A DNA stretch of 64,000 nucleotides from Patiriisocius_A hiemis (GCF_031846325.1 NZ_JAVRHZ010000008.1:62001-126000), one strand, 5' to 3'; positions 32,861-42,628 are shown, numbered from the stretch's first letter. Program-made: numbers and translations. Notes: a model not told the origin generated them from the sequence alone.

Positions 32861-34234
32861 TTATGAGTTTTCTATCATTTTTTTGGAAAGATAGTTAAAT
32901 CTGATAAAAAGTAAGACTGCAGAAACTGTTAATCCTGCCAGTAACCCTATCCAAATTCCAGAACTCTTATATTCTGTATACATACTTAAATAAAAAGAGA
33001 TAGGAAAACCAACTAACCAATACGCTACAAATGTAATTACCGTTGGTATTTTCACGTCTTGCATCCCTCGTAGTGCTCCCAAAACAACTACCTGTAACGT
33101 ATCTGAAATTTGAAAAATAGCAGCAATTAATAACAGCTTAGCAGCAATAGCTGCCACTTGAAAATTATCTTGAAACTCTTCCATGTTATCATAATCCAAA
33201 TATAATTTTGGAAGAATATCATTAAACAGTAAAAAGAAAATTGCAAAAACAATGGCTAGTAAAGTTGATAACAAAAAGATAGAAAAGGCTATACGACGTA
33301 GCTCTCTAAATCGAACAAGTCCTTTTTGGTTTCCTACTCGAATCATTGCTGCAACACCAAACCCCATGGCAACCATAAAGGTCATTGAAGAGAGATTAAG
33401 AGCAATCTGATTCGCGGCTTGCGGGTTTTTTCCTAAAATTCCGGAAAGCCAAATAGCTGCCGTAAAAATGGCAACTTCAAAAAACATTTGTAAAGCCGAA
33501 GGGAAACCTAAACCCATTAGTTTTTTAAGCATTGTTTTGCGTAAAGTAAACAGTTTAATATTAAGTACAAATGCCCTAGATTTTGTTTTCTGTGATAAAA
33601 TATACCATAAGTAAGCCACCATTATAACACGTGAAGCTAAGGTACCTATAGCTGCTCCCACTACTCCAAGCTCTGGTGCTCCAAACTTTCCAAAAATAAA
33701 AATGTAGTTTAGAACAATGTTTACAATATTTGCCACTACAGTTGCATACATAGGGTAACGGGTCATAGAAAGACCATCGCTAAACTGTTTAAATGCCTGG
33801 AAAATTATTAGGGGAATAAGTGAGACCGCAACTAGCGTAAGATAAGGCATAGCTAAATCCACCACTTCTTGTGGTTGATTCATCACATACATTAATGGTT
33901 TTGCAACAAAAACTAGTAAGAAAAGAGCAATCCCTAGTACCATACACAAAAAAAGGCCGTGCTTAAAAGATGATTTCCCTTTTTCAAAATTACCTTCTCC
34001 ATCTGCTTCTGCCACTAAGGGTGTAATTGCAGTAGAAAAACCTATCCCCAAAGACATTGCAATAAACATAAAACTATTTCCTAGAGAAACTGCTGCAAGT
34101 TCTGCTGTCCCTAACTGCCCTACCATTATATTATCTACCAATGCTACAACGGTGTGCCCCAGCATTCCCAAAATAACTGGAGTTGCTAAGGATATATTAT
34201 ATTTAAATTCTTTTGTGTATTGAGATAAAAACAC
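32861..34234 (-). CDS. MATE-family multidrug/cation exporter
   Basis: A 457-residue NorM-type exporter with twelve helices in two repeated halves. N-terminal VILGMLGHTVVALVDNIMVGQLGTAELAA (twenty or so residues from about 20) and the mid-protein SALQMFFEVAIFTAAIWLSG match the MATE family. It exports cationic drugs or metabolites with Na+ or H+ coupling. First gene of a three-gene leftward unit with the acidic small protein and PAP2 phosphatase. Divergent from the DUF1801 gene at 34355; no adjacent regulator. Confidence 0.92.
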   Translation of the reverse strand: MFLSQYTKEFKYNISLATPVILGMLGHTVVALVDNIMVGQLGTAELAAVSLGNSFMFIAMSLGIGFSTAITPLVAEADGEGNFEKGKSSFKHGLFLCMVLGIALFLLVFVAKPLMYVMNQPQEVVDLAMPYLTLVAVSLIPLIIFQAFKQFSDGLSMTRYPMYATVVANIVNIVLNYIFIFGKFGAPELGVVGAAIGTLASRVIMVAYLWYILSQKTKSRAFVLNIKLFTLRKTMLKKLMGLGFPSALQMFFEVAIFTAAIWLSGILGKNPQAANQIALNLSSMTFMVAMGFGVAAMIRVGNQKGLVRFRELRRIAFSIFLLSTLLAIVFAIFFLLFNDILPKLYLDYDNMEEFQDNFQVAAIAAKLLLIAAIFQISDTLQVVVLGALRGMQDVKIPTVITFVAYWLVGFPISFYLSMYTEYKSSGIWIGLLAGLTVSAVLLFIRFNYLSKKMIENS

Positions 34235-34354
34235 GGAGACATATTTTAAACAAAGTTAGAAAAGTGAAGGATGCTATTCTAACCATTTATGGTAAACTTG
34301 CTAACACCATTTTTATCTTGAAATTTTACTTATTTTTATTAAAAACAAAATAAT

Positions 34355-34810
34355 ATGCAATCTAAAGCTAAAACTCCAGAACAATACATTGCAGAACTTC
34401 CTGAAGAACGCAAAGAAGTTATTTCAAAACTAAGGAAGACTATACTTGACAATATTCCTGAAGGGTTTCAAGAGACAATGAATTATGGAATGCTAGGATA
34501 TGTAGTTCCACACTCTAAATATCCAGACGGGTATCATTGTGACCCTAAGCTACCTCTGCCCTTTATTAATCTTGCTTCCCAAAAAAACCATATTGGTTTT
34601 TACCATTCTGGTATTTATAGTGACCCAAAACTATTAGATTGGTTTACTAATGAATGGCCTAAACATGTATCTACAAAATTGGACATGGGAAAAAGCTGTA
34701 TTCGTTTTAAAAACCCTAAAAAAATTCCTTTTGAATTAATGGGAGAATTGGTTACTAAAATGACCGTTGATGAATGGATTTCAACATATGAAAGTGTTAT
34801 AAAAAATTGA
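34355..34810 (+). CDS. DUF1801-domain protein
   Basis: A 151-residue soluble protein of the DUF1801 family, not closely similar to the 14473-14832 copy. PEQYIAELPEERKEVISKLRKTI and FQETMNYGMLGYVVPHSKYPDGYHC (core beta strand) are typical. FYHSGIYSDPKLLDWF and SCIRFKNPKKIP follow. Family function is not established. It overlaps the next gene's TTG start by four bases, so the two are likely cotranscribed. Confidence 0.85.
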   Translation: MQSKAKTPEQYIAELPEERKEVISKLRKTILDNIPEGFQETMNYGMLGYVVPHSKYPDGYHCDPKLPLPFINLASQKNHIGFYHSGIYSDPKLLDWFTNEWPKHVSTKLDMGKSCIRFKNPKKIPFELMGELVTKMTVDEWISTYESVIKN

Positions 34811-35145
34811 TTAAGACTGAAATAAACCTTCAGAAATATTTTAAAATTGATATACCTCTAAAGAATCATATAGTTTTTGAATCTGAGGTAAATCAAAGAG
34901 GATTACAATACAAAAAGATTAAGGAAACGCAAATAACTTCTAGTATTAGTTATTTTATTTTAAAAACTGATTTTGAAATTATTGATAAAATATTAATTGA
35001 AAATCATATAGTTGCAAACACTAATGATGGTAATTATAATGACTTTAGGGACACTAGAAAATTTATTAAAATCTGTTTACTAATTGCGATACTAATAATC
35101 ACAATTATATTACTTTTTTTTATCGTAGAAAGGTTTTTATATTAA
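34807..35145 (+). CDS. Small hypothetical protein with C-terminal membrane helix
   Basis: A 112-residue protein starting at TTG 34807 over the previous stop. About 85 mostly polar residues are followed by one hydrophobic helix (about 86-108, Ile/Leu-rich). No family recognised. The gap to the DUF1853 gene is four bases. Tail-anchored topology with the soluble part inside the cell is likely. Role unknown. Confidence 0.6.
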   Translation: MIKTEINLQKYFKIDIPLKNHIVFESEVNQRGLQYKKIKETQITSSISYFILKTDFEIIDKILIENHIVANTNDGNYNDFRDTRKFIKICLLIAILIITIILLFFIVERFLY

Positions 35146-35149
35146 TGTA

Positions 35150-35944
35150 ATGTTTCAACTCCAACACTTTATTCTTAATCCAAGTTTAGACCTTTCAAAA
35201 TTTGAAAACTCATTATTTTCTTCTTTTATTTTTTCTGAAGAAAACATAAGGCAAAGTACAATTAATATCCCCGAAAATTTTATGCTTGGAAAACAAGCAG
35301 AATTTTTGTTTGAGAGTTACCTCAACGTTTCAAAAAGATACAACATAATTGCATCTAACATACAAATACAAGGAGCAACTGAAACACTTGGAGAAATAGA
35401 TTACTTAGTTAAAGATACACTCTTACATAAAACCTTACATATAGAACTAGCCTGTAAATTTTATTTGTTTGATGGCTCTCAAAAAGACCGCTTTGCAAAA
35501 TGGATTGGTCCTAATAGGAAAGATAGTTTACAGGAAAAGGTAGACAAACTCACTACAAAACAGTTTCCAATACTTTATAAAGACGAAACAAAACCTGTAT
35601 TAGATAAGTATGGATTAAACTCTTCAGGTATAGAGCAACAGTTATGTTTAAAAGCCTTTTTATTTATCCCTGAAGAATTAAAAAAAGACGGTTTTACATC
35701 AGCATTCCAAAAGTGTATAGTTGGATATTGGGTTAATTATAATGTGCTTCAACTAGAGAGTAATGCAAGCTATTACATACCTTCAAAAAGAGAATGGTTG
35801 CAACCTATTGCTTCAATTAAGCATTGGCTTGATGCTAAAAATGCTCAAAAAACAATCTCTCAATCAATTTCAGAAAAAAGGTCCCCTTTAGTGTACAAAA
35901 AAACTGCTCAAAATGTGGAGCAGTTTTTTGTAGTATGGTGGTGA
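35150..35944 (+). CDS. DUF1853 family protein with terminator inside its 3' end
   Basis: A 264-residue soluble protein of the DUF1853 group: GKQAEFLFESYL, GEIDYLVKD and HIELACKFYLFDG (a PD-(D/E)XK-like E-x-D...E-x-A-x-K arrangement). WIGPNRKDSLQEKVDKL and a C-terminal YIPSKREWLQPI follow. The core suggests a nuclease-like fold, but activity in this family is unproven. A strong hairpin terminator (35897-35930) lies inside the last 16 codons, before the stop at 35942. It may serve the convergent peptidase gene. Confidence 0.8.
   Translation: MFQLQHFILNPSLDLSKFENSLFSSFIFSEENIRQSTINIPENFMLGKQAEFLFESYLNVSKRYNIIASNIQIQGATETLGEIDYLVKDTLLHKTLHIELACKFYLFDGSQKDRFAKWIGPNRKDSLQEKVDKLTTKQFPILYKDETKPVLDKYGLNSSGIEQQLCLKAFLFIPEELKKDGFTSAFQKCIVGYWVNYNVLQLESNASYYIPSKREWLQPIASIKHWLDAKNAQKTISQSISEKRSPLVYKKTAQNVEQFFVVWW
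35897..35930 (-). terminator. Terminator of the M28 peptidase gene, inside the DUF1853 coding end
   Basis: Stem ACTGCTC/GAGCAGT with loop of 8, A7 on one side and T6 on the other, so able to work in both directions. In minus orientation it lies 44 bases after the peptidase stop. In plus orientation it precedes the DUF1853 stop by 12 bases. Confidence 0.65.
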
Positions 35945-35973
35945 TTAGTTAAAATATAAACTAATACACAAAT

Positions 35974-37386
35974 TTAGTTCTTAACCTTAGTCACTTCATT
36001 TGTAGTTCCATATTTATCTACCAAATAAATAAGGCTTGTCATAGTGGCAGCACCCAATTCTAATTCCCTTTTATTTACGGCATCAAAAGTGTCGCTAGCA
36101 GCATGATGATGGTCAAAGTAACGTTGAGAGTCTGGACGTAATCCAGCTAAAACCACTTTTCCATCTTTAAGCGGACCAATATCTGCACCGCTTCCGCCTT
36201 TTGTAAAACTATGTATATAATAAGGCTCAAAGAGTGGCTTCCAACTTTCAATTTGCGCAAAATTTTCGGCATCAGTATCAAAAGAGAAACCACGAGGAGT
36301 AAATCCGCCAGCATCACTTTCTAGAGCGAAAATATGTTCTTCATTTTTAAGCTTTGCTTCTGAGGCATACTTTCTACCTCCACGTAAACCATTTTCTTCA
36401 TTCATAAACAAAACTACTCTAATACTGTGCTTTGGTTTATAGTTAAGTTCTTTAAAAATACGAAGTACTTCCATAGATTGAACACAGCCTGCTCCATCGT
36501 CATGAGAACCATCTCCTAAATCCCAAGAGTCTAAATGTCCCCCAACTACCATATATTTGTCAGGGTAGGTACTACCTGTTATCTCTCCAATTACGTTATA
36601 GCTTTGCACATCATCAAACGTTCTACAATTCTGTTTAAAATAAAACTTTAAGGTAGGTAAGATTTTTAGCGTACTACTTAAGAAGTCTGCACCGTTAGTA
36701 CTAATTGCTGCAGCTGGTATTCTCTGATCAGGAGGTGTATCTCCATAACTCATAGCTCCGGTATGCGGCAAATCGTCATTTCTTAAATTCATAGAACGTA
36801 CAATAATCCCAACCGCACCATATTTAGCAGCTTCCATTGCTCCCGCATATCGTTGATCTACACAACCTCCATACGCTTCAAAGGTGTTTATTAAATCTGC
36901 TTGCATAGGTCTATTATAGAATACTATTTTACCTTCTATTTGATCTCTACCGTAATTTGCTAAGTCTTCTAGCCCTTGTACTTCAATAACTTGGGCTTTT
37001 ATACCACCATCTGGTGTTGGTACAGAGCCACCTAACGCACAAATATTTGTTATGGTTGTCTTTCCTGGGCCTGTCTCTATGTAGGCATACTCTGGTAAAC
37101 CACGAGTCCATTTTGGAACCATTACGGGTTGTAACCAAACTTTGTCAAGACCCAATTCTTTTAACTCACTCTCGGTATAGTTTACTGCTTGTTCTGCTTG
37201 TATAGAACCCGAAAGTCGCCCTCCAATTTCATTTGATAAATAATCTAACCAATCATAACTCTTCCCATTAAGTAATGACATATCGTAAATATTGCGAAGC
37301 ATTAAGGAGTCTTCTTGATTTACTTTTTGGGCTTGTAGTTGAAGTCCAAAAGTTATTGTAATAAGCAATACAGTTAATTTTTTCAT
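35974..37386 (-). CDS. Exported M28-family metallopeptidase
   Basis: A 470-residue zinc aminopeptidase or carboxypeptidase-like protein with a signal peptide (about 1-19, LLITITFGLQLQAQ). A PA-domain-like insert (GKIVFYNRPM) precedes the M28 metal ligands, seen as VGGHLDSWDLGDGSHDDGAG (His-Asp, bridging Asp), MNEENGLRGG (Glu-Glu) and ESDAGG. The C-terminal FDHHHAASDTFD supplies the last His. Length fits periplasmic M28 enzymes of Bacteroidota. Single gene, with terminator at 35897-35930. Confidence 0.93.
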   Translation of the reverse strand: MKKLTVLLITITFGLQLQAQKVNQEDSLMLRNIYDMSLLNGKSYDWLDYLSNEIGGRLSGSIQAEQAVNYTESELKELGLDKVWLQPVMVPKWTRGLPEYAYIETGPGKTTITNICALGGSVPTPDGGIKAQVIEVQGLEDLANYGRDQIEGKIVFYNRPMQADLINTFEAYGGCVDQRYAGAMEAAKYGAVGIIVRSMNLRNDDLPHTGAMSYGDTPPDQRIPAAAISTNGADFLSSTLKILPTLKFYFKQNCRTFDDVQSYNVIGEITGSTYPDKYMVVGGHLDSWDLGDGSHDDGAGCVQSMEVLRIFKELNYKPKHSIRVVLFMNEENGLRGGRKYASEAKLKNEEHIFALESDAGGFTPRGFSFDTDAENFAQIESWKPLFEPYYIHSFTKGGSGADIGPLKDGKVVLAGLRPDSQRYFDHHHAASDTFDAVNKRELELGAATMTSLIYLVDKYGTTNEVTKVKN

Positions 37387-37431
37387 AAGCGTCTTTTTAA
37401 CACGTTTTGACTGTGTTCAACGTAACAGTTT

Positions 37432-38310
37432 TCATTCTTTTTCAAGTCTATCAATAAACTCATCAATACGTGCCTTTGTTTTAGCGTCTAGTTCAGGCTC
37501 TTTAATATCTTTATATTTTTGAAGCTCTTGCAACATAATACTTGCAACTATAAGTCTTGCTGTTGGTTTATCATCAGACGGTATGTTATACCAAGGTGCA
37601 TGTGGTTTTGAAGTTCTGTTTAAAATATCTTGATAACACTTCATATAATCATCCCACAAATCTCTTTCGTCTAAATCTCCAGCTGAGAATTTCCAATTTT
37701 TATTTGGCTTTCTTAACCTTCTAAGTTGTCTATGCTTTTGTTCTTCTTTTGATAAATTGAGAAAAAATTTGAAAATAATAGTGCCATTATCGGCAATGGT
37801 TTTTTCAAAGTTGTTTATTTGTTCAAAACGTTTATCCCAAAAGGTTTTGTCTATATCTGAAATTGAGTTAACATCTGGTAAATTTTCACCAAGAATATAT
37901 TCTGGATGTACTCTTGTAACTAATAGATTTTCGTAATGCGTTCTATTGAAAACTCCAAATTTACCTCGCGCAGGAAGCGCTATATAATGACGCCATAAAT
38001 AATCATGCTTTCTTTCTAAGTCTGTTGGTACTTTAAAACTATGGACTACTACCCCACGAGCATTAAAGTCTTTAAAGACTTCTCTTATAAGGCTATCTTT
38101 TCCAGCTGTATCCATACCTTGTAAACAAACTAAAACAGCATATTTTCCATGTGCATATAGCGTATCTTGCAGCTCACCTAACTCTTCTCTAGTATCTTCT
38201 AATGTATCTTCAATATCATCTTTAGAAGCATTGAAGTCAATAAAAGAAGGTAAATTATTGAGTTCTATTTTACCTTCAATTTTATAATCTGAAATGGTAA
38301 CTTTCTTCAT
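37432..38310 (-). CDS. ppk2: Polyphosphate kinase 2 family protein
   Basis: A 292-residue PPK2 enzyme that transfers phosphate between polyphosphate and nucleotides. Walker A is LQGMDTAGKDSLIR (about 63-76). The lid and Walker B region is GVFNRTHYENLLVTRVHPE, followed by KFFLNLSKEEQKHRQLRRLRKPNKNWKFS. Size fits the single-domain class. It is the last gene of the tight leftward operon starting at the ABC ATPase, six bases after the sigma-54 activator. Regulation by that activator is possible but not shown. Confidence 0.93.
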   Translation of the reverse strand: MKKVTISDYKIEGKIELNNLPSFIDFNASKDDIEDTLEDTREELGELQDTLYAHGKYAVLVCLQGMDTAGKDSLIREVFKDFNARGVVVHSFKVPTDLERKHDYLWRHYIALPARGKFGVFNRTHYENLLVTRVHPEYILGENLPDVNSISDIDKTFWDKRFEQINNFEKTIADNGTIIFKFFLNLSKEEQKHRQLRRLRKPNKNWKFSAGDLDERDLWDDYMKCYQDILNRTSKPHAPWYNIPSDDKPTARLIVASIMLQELQKYKDIKEPELDAKTKARIDEFIDRLEKE

Positions 38311-38316
38311 AAATCT

Positions 38317-39480
38317 CTATTTTGAAGCAAATAGTTTTACATCGTTTTCACTTACCTCTGCAGCACCTAAGATAATTAATCTTTCTACAACGTTACGCAA
38401 CTCTCTGATGTTTCCAGTCCAGTCGTATTCTTGTAAAAGCTTTAATGCTTTATCCGAGAACTTTTTTTGTGAAGTACCGTGTTCTGATGCTATTCTATTT
38501 GTAAAATAATCTACTAGTAAAGGGATATCCTCTCTTCTATCATTTAAAGGTGGGACTTTTATTAAAATAACTGCTAAGCGATGATATAAATCTTCTCTAA
38601 AATTACCTTCGGAAATCTCTTTCTTTAAGTCTTTATTAGTAGCAGCAACGATTCTAACATTTACCTTTATGTCCTTATCACTACCCACACGTTGTACTTT
38701 ATTTTCTTGAAGGGCACGTAACACTTTTGCTTGTGCAGAGAGACTCATATCTCCAACTTCATCTAAAAATATAGTTCCGCCATTAGCAGCTTCAAACTTT
38801 CCTGCTCTGTCTTTATTTGCTGAAGTAAAGGCACCTTTAACGTGCCCAAAAAGTTCACTTTCAATTAACTCTGCAGGGATGGCAGCACAATTTACTTCAA
38901 TCATAGGCCCTTTAGACCTATCACTTTTTTGGTGTAACCAATGTGCCACTAATTCTTTTCCTGTTCCGTTGGGTCCTGTAATAAGTACTCTAGCCTCGGT
39001 AGGAGCTACTTTTTCTATCATCTCCTTTATTTGTGAGATAGCAGGAGACTCACCAATCATTTCGTAGTTTTTACTCACTTTCTTTTTTAAGCGTGTATTT
39101 TCTACTACTAGCTCTTTTCTATCAAGTGCAATACGAACAGTATTAAGAAGCCTATTTAAGTCTGGTGGTTTTGAGATGTAATCAAAAGCGCCTAGACGCA
39201 TTGTATTTACAGCAGTATCTAGGTCACCATGACCAGAAATCATGACAATAGGCACCTCTGGTTTTATCTTTTTAACAGCTTCTAAAACTTCTACGCCGTC
39301 CATCTTTGGCATTTTAATATCACAAAGAACTAGATCATAATCCTCCTTTTTAATAAGCTCAACTCCCGAAAGACCATCCTCTGCCTCAATTACCTGATAA
39401 GAATCATTCTCTTCAGTTAAAATTTTTACAAGTACTCTTCGTATTGCAGCTTCGTCTTCTATAATTAATATTTTTGACAT
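38317..39480 (-). CDS. NtrC-type sigma-54 response regulator lacking a DNA-binding domain
   Basis: A 387-residue protein: receiver domain (phospho-acceptor Asp54 in VLCDIKMPK) and AAA+ sigma-54 activator domain. The AAA+ domain has Walker A GPNGTGKE, loop GAFTSA (usual GAFTGA) and Walker B GGTIFLDEVGD. The protein stops right after the AAA+ lid (VVERLIILGAAEVSENDVKLFASK), so the usual Fis-type HTH is absent. HTH-less activators are known and work from solution or with a partner. No histidine kinase gene is adjacent. One base separates it from the outer-membrane protein gene, and six from ppk2. Confidence 0.92.
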   Translation of the reverse strand: MSKILIIEDEAAIRRVLVKILTEENDSYQVIEAEDGLSGVELIKKEDYDLVLCDIKMPKMDGVEVLEAVKKIKPEVPIVMISGHGDLDTAVNTMRLGAFDYISKPPDLNRLLNTVRIALDRKELVVENTRLKKKVSKNYEMIGESPAISQIKEMIEKVAPTEARVLITGPNGTGKELVAHWLHQKSDRSKGPMIEVNCAAIPAELIESELFGHVKGAFTSANKDRAGKFEAANGGTIFLDEVGDMSLSAQAKVLRALQENKVQRVGSDKDIKVNVRIVAATNKDLKKEISEGNFREDLYHRLAVILIKVPPLNDRREDIPLLVDYFTNRIASEHGTSQKKFSDKALKLLQEYDWTGNIRELRNVVERLIILGAAEVSENDVKLFASK

Positions 39481-39481
39481 C

Positions 39482-40369
39482 TTATATTTTAAATTTTATA
39501 CCTGAACGTAAGTAAAAGGTGTTTGCATCGTTTAGAGTTAATACATCATCTGCGTTATCATTTCTAAGCCTAATATCATTAATAAGTGTATGACCACCAT
39601 AAAAATAAAACAATAAGTTTTTAGTGAATAAGTACTCATAACCCATGCCAGAAAGAACTGTAGTCATAGAAATGGTACTTCCTGCCTTATTATTTGGTAA
39701 ATTTATGTCTTCTTGAATATTTGCAAAGAAACCATCTAAAGTTACAAATCCTTGTAATATATGTTTATCTGTTATGTAGTATTTAAGATTTGTTTTTGGA
39801 ACCCCAAGGGTATAAGACCAATTGGGATGCATTTTTCTAAAATAATTAATTATTGGTAATGGAAAAGGTCTTCCTGCATTAGTTCCATAAGTTGCTCCTA
39901 GAATAATTCTCCACGGCTTTTTAACATTCTTTACCTCGTCACCTCCAGTTCTATCTTTGATAAAAAATAAAGAGCCACCATAAATAAAATCGTCTCCATT
40001 AATTCTTCTACTAAAATCTGAAGCTATTATTGTTTCAGCTTTAATAGCATAACGCCAGTCATTCTTCATTTTTGCAGTATACCCTACTGTAAACTTAAAG
40101 GACTGATACCTCTCAAACCCTTCATTATTAAAAGGGAGGTCATCTTTAAGTAGTATATTAATATTCCTGTATTCTATACCAGCAACTAGATAATCGTCTT
40201 CTGCAATTGGAATTGGAAAGTTTAGGAATGTTCTAAATCTTCTAAAAGAATTATCTGAGCTTGATTGTGGTGCGTAAGTATATTCTATTCTTGCTAAATC
40301 TGTAGTTTGCCCTAATGAACAAGTTATTCTTGAAACAAAGAATAGTAAACAAAAAAGTTTTTTAATCAT
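39482..40369 (-). CDS. DUF6268-like outer-membrane beta-barrel protein
   Basis: A 295-residue exported protein with a signal peptide (about 1-20). It has many alternating hydrophobic/polar strands such as WRYAIKAETIIASDF and LQGFVTLDGFFANIQ, and ends in an aromatic-amphipathic strand FYLRSGIKFKI. It fits the DUF6268-type barrel group by appearance. Function unknown. It sits between the MscS gene (13-base gap) and the sigma-54 activator gene (one-base gap). Confidence 0.7.
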   Translation of the reverse strand: MIKKLFCLLFFVSRITCSLGQTTDLARIEYTYAPQSSSDNSFRRFRTFLNFPIPIAEDDYLVAGIEYRNINILLKDDLPFNNEGFERYQSFKFTVGYTAKMKNDWRYAIKAETIIASDFSRRINGDDFIYGGSLFFIKDRTGGDEVKNVKKPWRIILGATYGTNAGRPFPLPIINYFRKMHPNWSYTLGVPKTNLKYYITDKHILQGFVTLDGFFANIQEDINLPNNKAGSTISMTTVLSGMGYEYLFTKNLLFYFYGGHTLINDIRLRNDNADDVLTLNDANTFYLRSGIKFKI

Positions 40370-40382
40370 AAAATAGCATTAA

Positions 40383-41306
40383 TCAATCTTCTCCCATGTT
40401 TATTTTTGATGTTCCTGCATTATTAAACAGGTGTACATCTCGTTGTGGGAATGGAATAGTAATATTATGTACTCTAAACAAGTTATCAATCCTAAAGCGT
40501 ATTTCACTCTTTATTCTTGGATCTACAAAACTGTCACTTATAAAGAAGAACACTCCAAATATAAGTGCAGAGTCCCCAAAATCTTCAAAAAGAACGAAAG
40601 GTTTAGGGTTTTTTAACACTCCTGACTGCTCATTTACACTTTGCAATAACAATTCTTTAACTTTCTGAGTGTCGCTTCCATAAGCCACACCCACTCTTAC
40701 AGACTCACGTGTAGTTTTATGGTTTTGCGTATAGTTATAAATAGTATCACTTATAAACTTGTGATTGGGTATAATTATTATTTTGTCATCTCTAGTAAGT
40801 GCCCTAGTAGTTCTTAATTTTATATCAATAACACGACCTACTTTGCCCTCTACTTCAATGATATCTCCAACGAGGAGTGACTTATCTACTATAATAAAAA
40901 TGCCTCCAATAACATCTTGAAAAAGCTCTTGTAACGCAAGACCAAGACCAACCAACAAAGCTGCAGAAGCAGCTAATACAGGTGTAATATTAAATCCTGC
41001 TAAGCTTAATACTACAAAGACAACTATAATATAAGTTACATATTTAATAAACTTAAAAACACTAATAAATTTAAGCTTATCCGTCTCATTCATTTTTCTA
41101 GTGAATAAAAGACGTACCCACTTTAAAATAAAACTTGCAAGAAAAAAAGAAAATAGAACTAGAAGAATAAGCCCAACTGTAATATGAACTTGTTTATCTC
41201 CTTCTCCAAAATGAAAGCCCCAATTGAGAAACTCTTTTATTGCTCCCCAAATGTCTGTTTTTACAACTTCTTCAATTTTTTCAGTTACTTTTTCCTCTTG
41301 AAGCAT
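40383..41306 (-). CDS. MscS-type mechanosensitive ion channel
   Basis: The ATG at 41306 gives 307 residues and starts one base after the permease stop; an in-frame ATG at 41357 would overlap the permease by 50 bases. Three N-terminal helices are followed by the MscS pore helix and beta domain: LGLALQELFQDVIGGIFIIVDKSLLVGDIIE (read in parts) and IIIPNHKFISDTIYNYTQ. It releases solutes on membrane tension after osmotic downshift. Located in the middle of the six-gene leftward operon. Confidence 0.92.
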   Translation of the reverse strand: MLQEEKVTEKIEEVVKTDIWGAIKEFLNWGFHFGEGDKQVHITVGLILLVLFSFFLASFILKWVRLLFTRKMNETDKLKFISVFKFIKYVTYIIVVFVVLSLAGFNITPVLAASAALLVGLGLALQELFQDVIGGIFIIVDKSLLVGDIIEVEGKVGRVIDIKLRTTRALTRDDKIIIIPNHKFISDTIYNYTQNHKTTRESVRVGVAYGSDTQKVKELLLQSVNEQSGVLKNPKPFVLFEDFGDSALIFGVFFFISDSFVDPRIKSEIRFRIDNLFRVHNITIPFPQRDVHLFNNAGTSKINMGED

Positions 41307-41307
41307 A

Positions 41308-42618
41308 TTAGTATTTAAGCCACTTAAATAGTTCTTTATAAGTTGGTTTTTTGCCATACATTAATATACCTACACGATATATTTTTGCGGCAAACCAAAC
41401 CGTCCCCATAAATGTAGCAAATAAAATGACAACTGATAAAATTTGTTGCCAAATTGGAACACCAAATGGAATTCTCATCAACATTACAACTGGTGATGTA
41501 AATGGAATGTATGAGAATATTTGAGAAACTGTACCATGTGGATTGTCTATTACCGTAAAGAAGCCTACATATACAGCTAAAATTAAGGGCATTAAAATAG
41601 GGAGCATAAACTGTTGTGTATCTGTCTCACTATCTACAGCCGCTCCAATAGCAGCATATAATGAAGCGTATAATAGATAGCCTCCAATGAAAAAGAAAAT
41701 GAACATAATAACCAAATTAAGTATAGGTAGGTTATTAAACTCTATTAGAACATCTCTCATAATGTTATTAATATCTCCGCCACCTGCTTGGGTAAGTGCT
41801 TCTTGTTGCGGAGTTTGTACTGAGGACACATCAATGCCAAGAATTAACGGAACAACTGTCATAAGTACTCCAATTAATATAACCCAAACTAAGAACTGTG
41901 TAATTCCAGCTAAGGAGGTCCCAAAAATTTTACCAAGCAACAATTTTACAGGTTTTACTGAAGAAACAATAACCTCTATAATTCTACTTGTTTTTTCTTC
42001 GATTACGCTACGCATAATCATATTACCATAAATAATGATAAACATAAATAGTATATAACCTGCTAATCCTCCAAATGCTAATTTTAAACCAGACCCAAGC
42101 TTTGAAGTTTTTTCTCCTTCAAAAGTTTCTAATTTAGTATCTACTCTAATTCGAAGTTCTTCAATTTTATTAATATCTATATTAGCTTGAGAAAGTCTTA
42201 TTTTATTTGCCTCGTCTCTAATAATATCTTCTATATCATCCATAACACCAAGGGAGGGAGAATCTTCAGAGAAAAAAACAGTAGCTTCAGCAAGTTCTTG
42301 AATATCGTCTACTTTAGGAATGTATAACAACCCATAATTATTTGATTCTTCTGAATCCTTCTTTGCTTCATTTAAAGACTGACCAGAAACAAAAGTATAT
42401 TTTAATGAGGATGTATCTTCAAAAGAATTTGTGAAAAGTCCACTCTCATCTAAAATTGATATTTCACGAACATCATTGCTATTCAAGTTAGATAAATAAG
42501 CAACAAGCGTAAATATACCCACCATAATTAGTGGCGTCAAAAAAGTCATGATAATAAAAGACTTATTACGTACTTTATTGAGGTATTCTCTTTTTATAAT
42601 TAACGAAAGATGATTCAT
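41308..42618 (-). CDS. ABC-2 type transporter permease (NatB-like)
   Basis: A 436-residue permease with an N-terminal helix, a large outer domain of about 150 residues, and five or six C-terminal helices. VIEEKTSRIIEVIVSSVKPVKLLLGKIFG is the typical coupling segment (about residues 211-239). The NatB-like layout suggests export of Na+, drugs or lipids; no specific substrate is evident. Ten bases separate it from the ATPase gene and one from the channel gene. Confidence 0.92.
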   Translation of the reverse strand: MNHLSLIIKREYLNKVRNKSFIIMTFLTPLIMVGIFTLVAYLSNLNSNDVREISILDESGLFTNSFEDTSSLKYTFVSGQSLNEAKKDSEESNNYGLLYIPKVDDIQELAEATVFFSEDSPSLGVMDDIEDIIRDEANKIRLSQANIDINKIEELRIRVDTKLETFEGEKTSKLGSGLKLAFGGLAGYILFMFIIIYGNMIMRSVIEEKTSRIIEVIVSSVKPVKLLLGKIFGTSLAGITQFLVWVILIGVLMTVVPLILGIDVSSVQTPQQEALTQAGGGDINNIMRDVLIEFNNLPILNLVIMFIFFFIGGYLLYASLYAAIGAAVDSETDTQQFMLPILMPLILAVYVGFFTVIDNPHGTVSQIFSYIPFTSPVVMLMRIPFGVPIWQQILSVVILFATFMGTVWFAAKIYRVGILMYGKKPTYKELFKWLKY

Positions 42619-42628
42619 AAGAGTTAGT

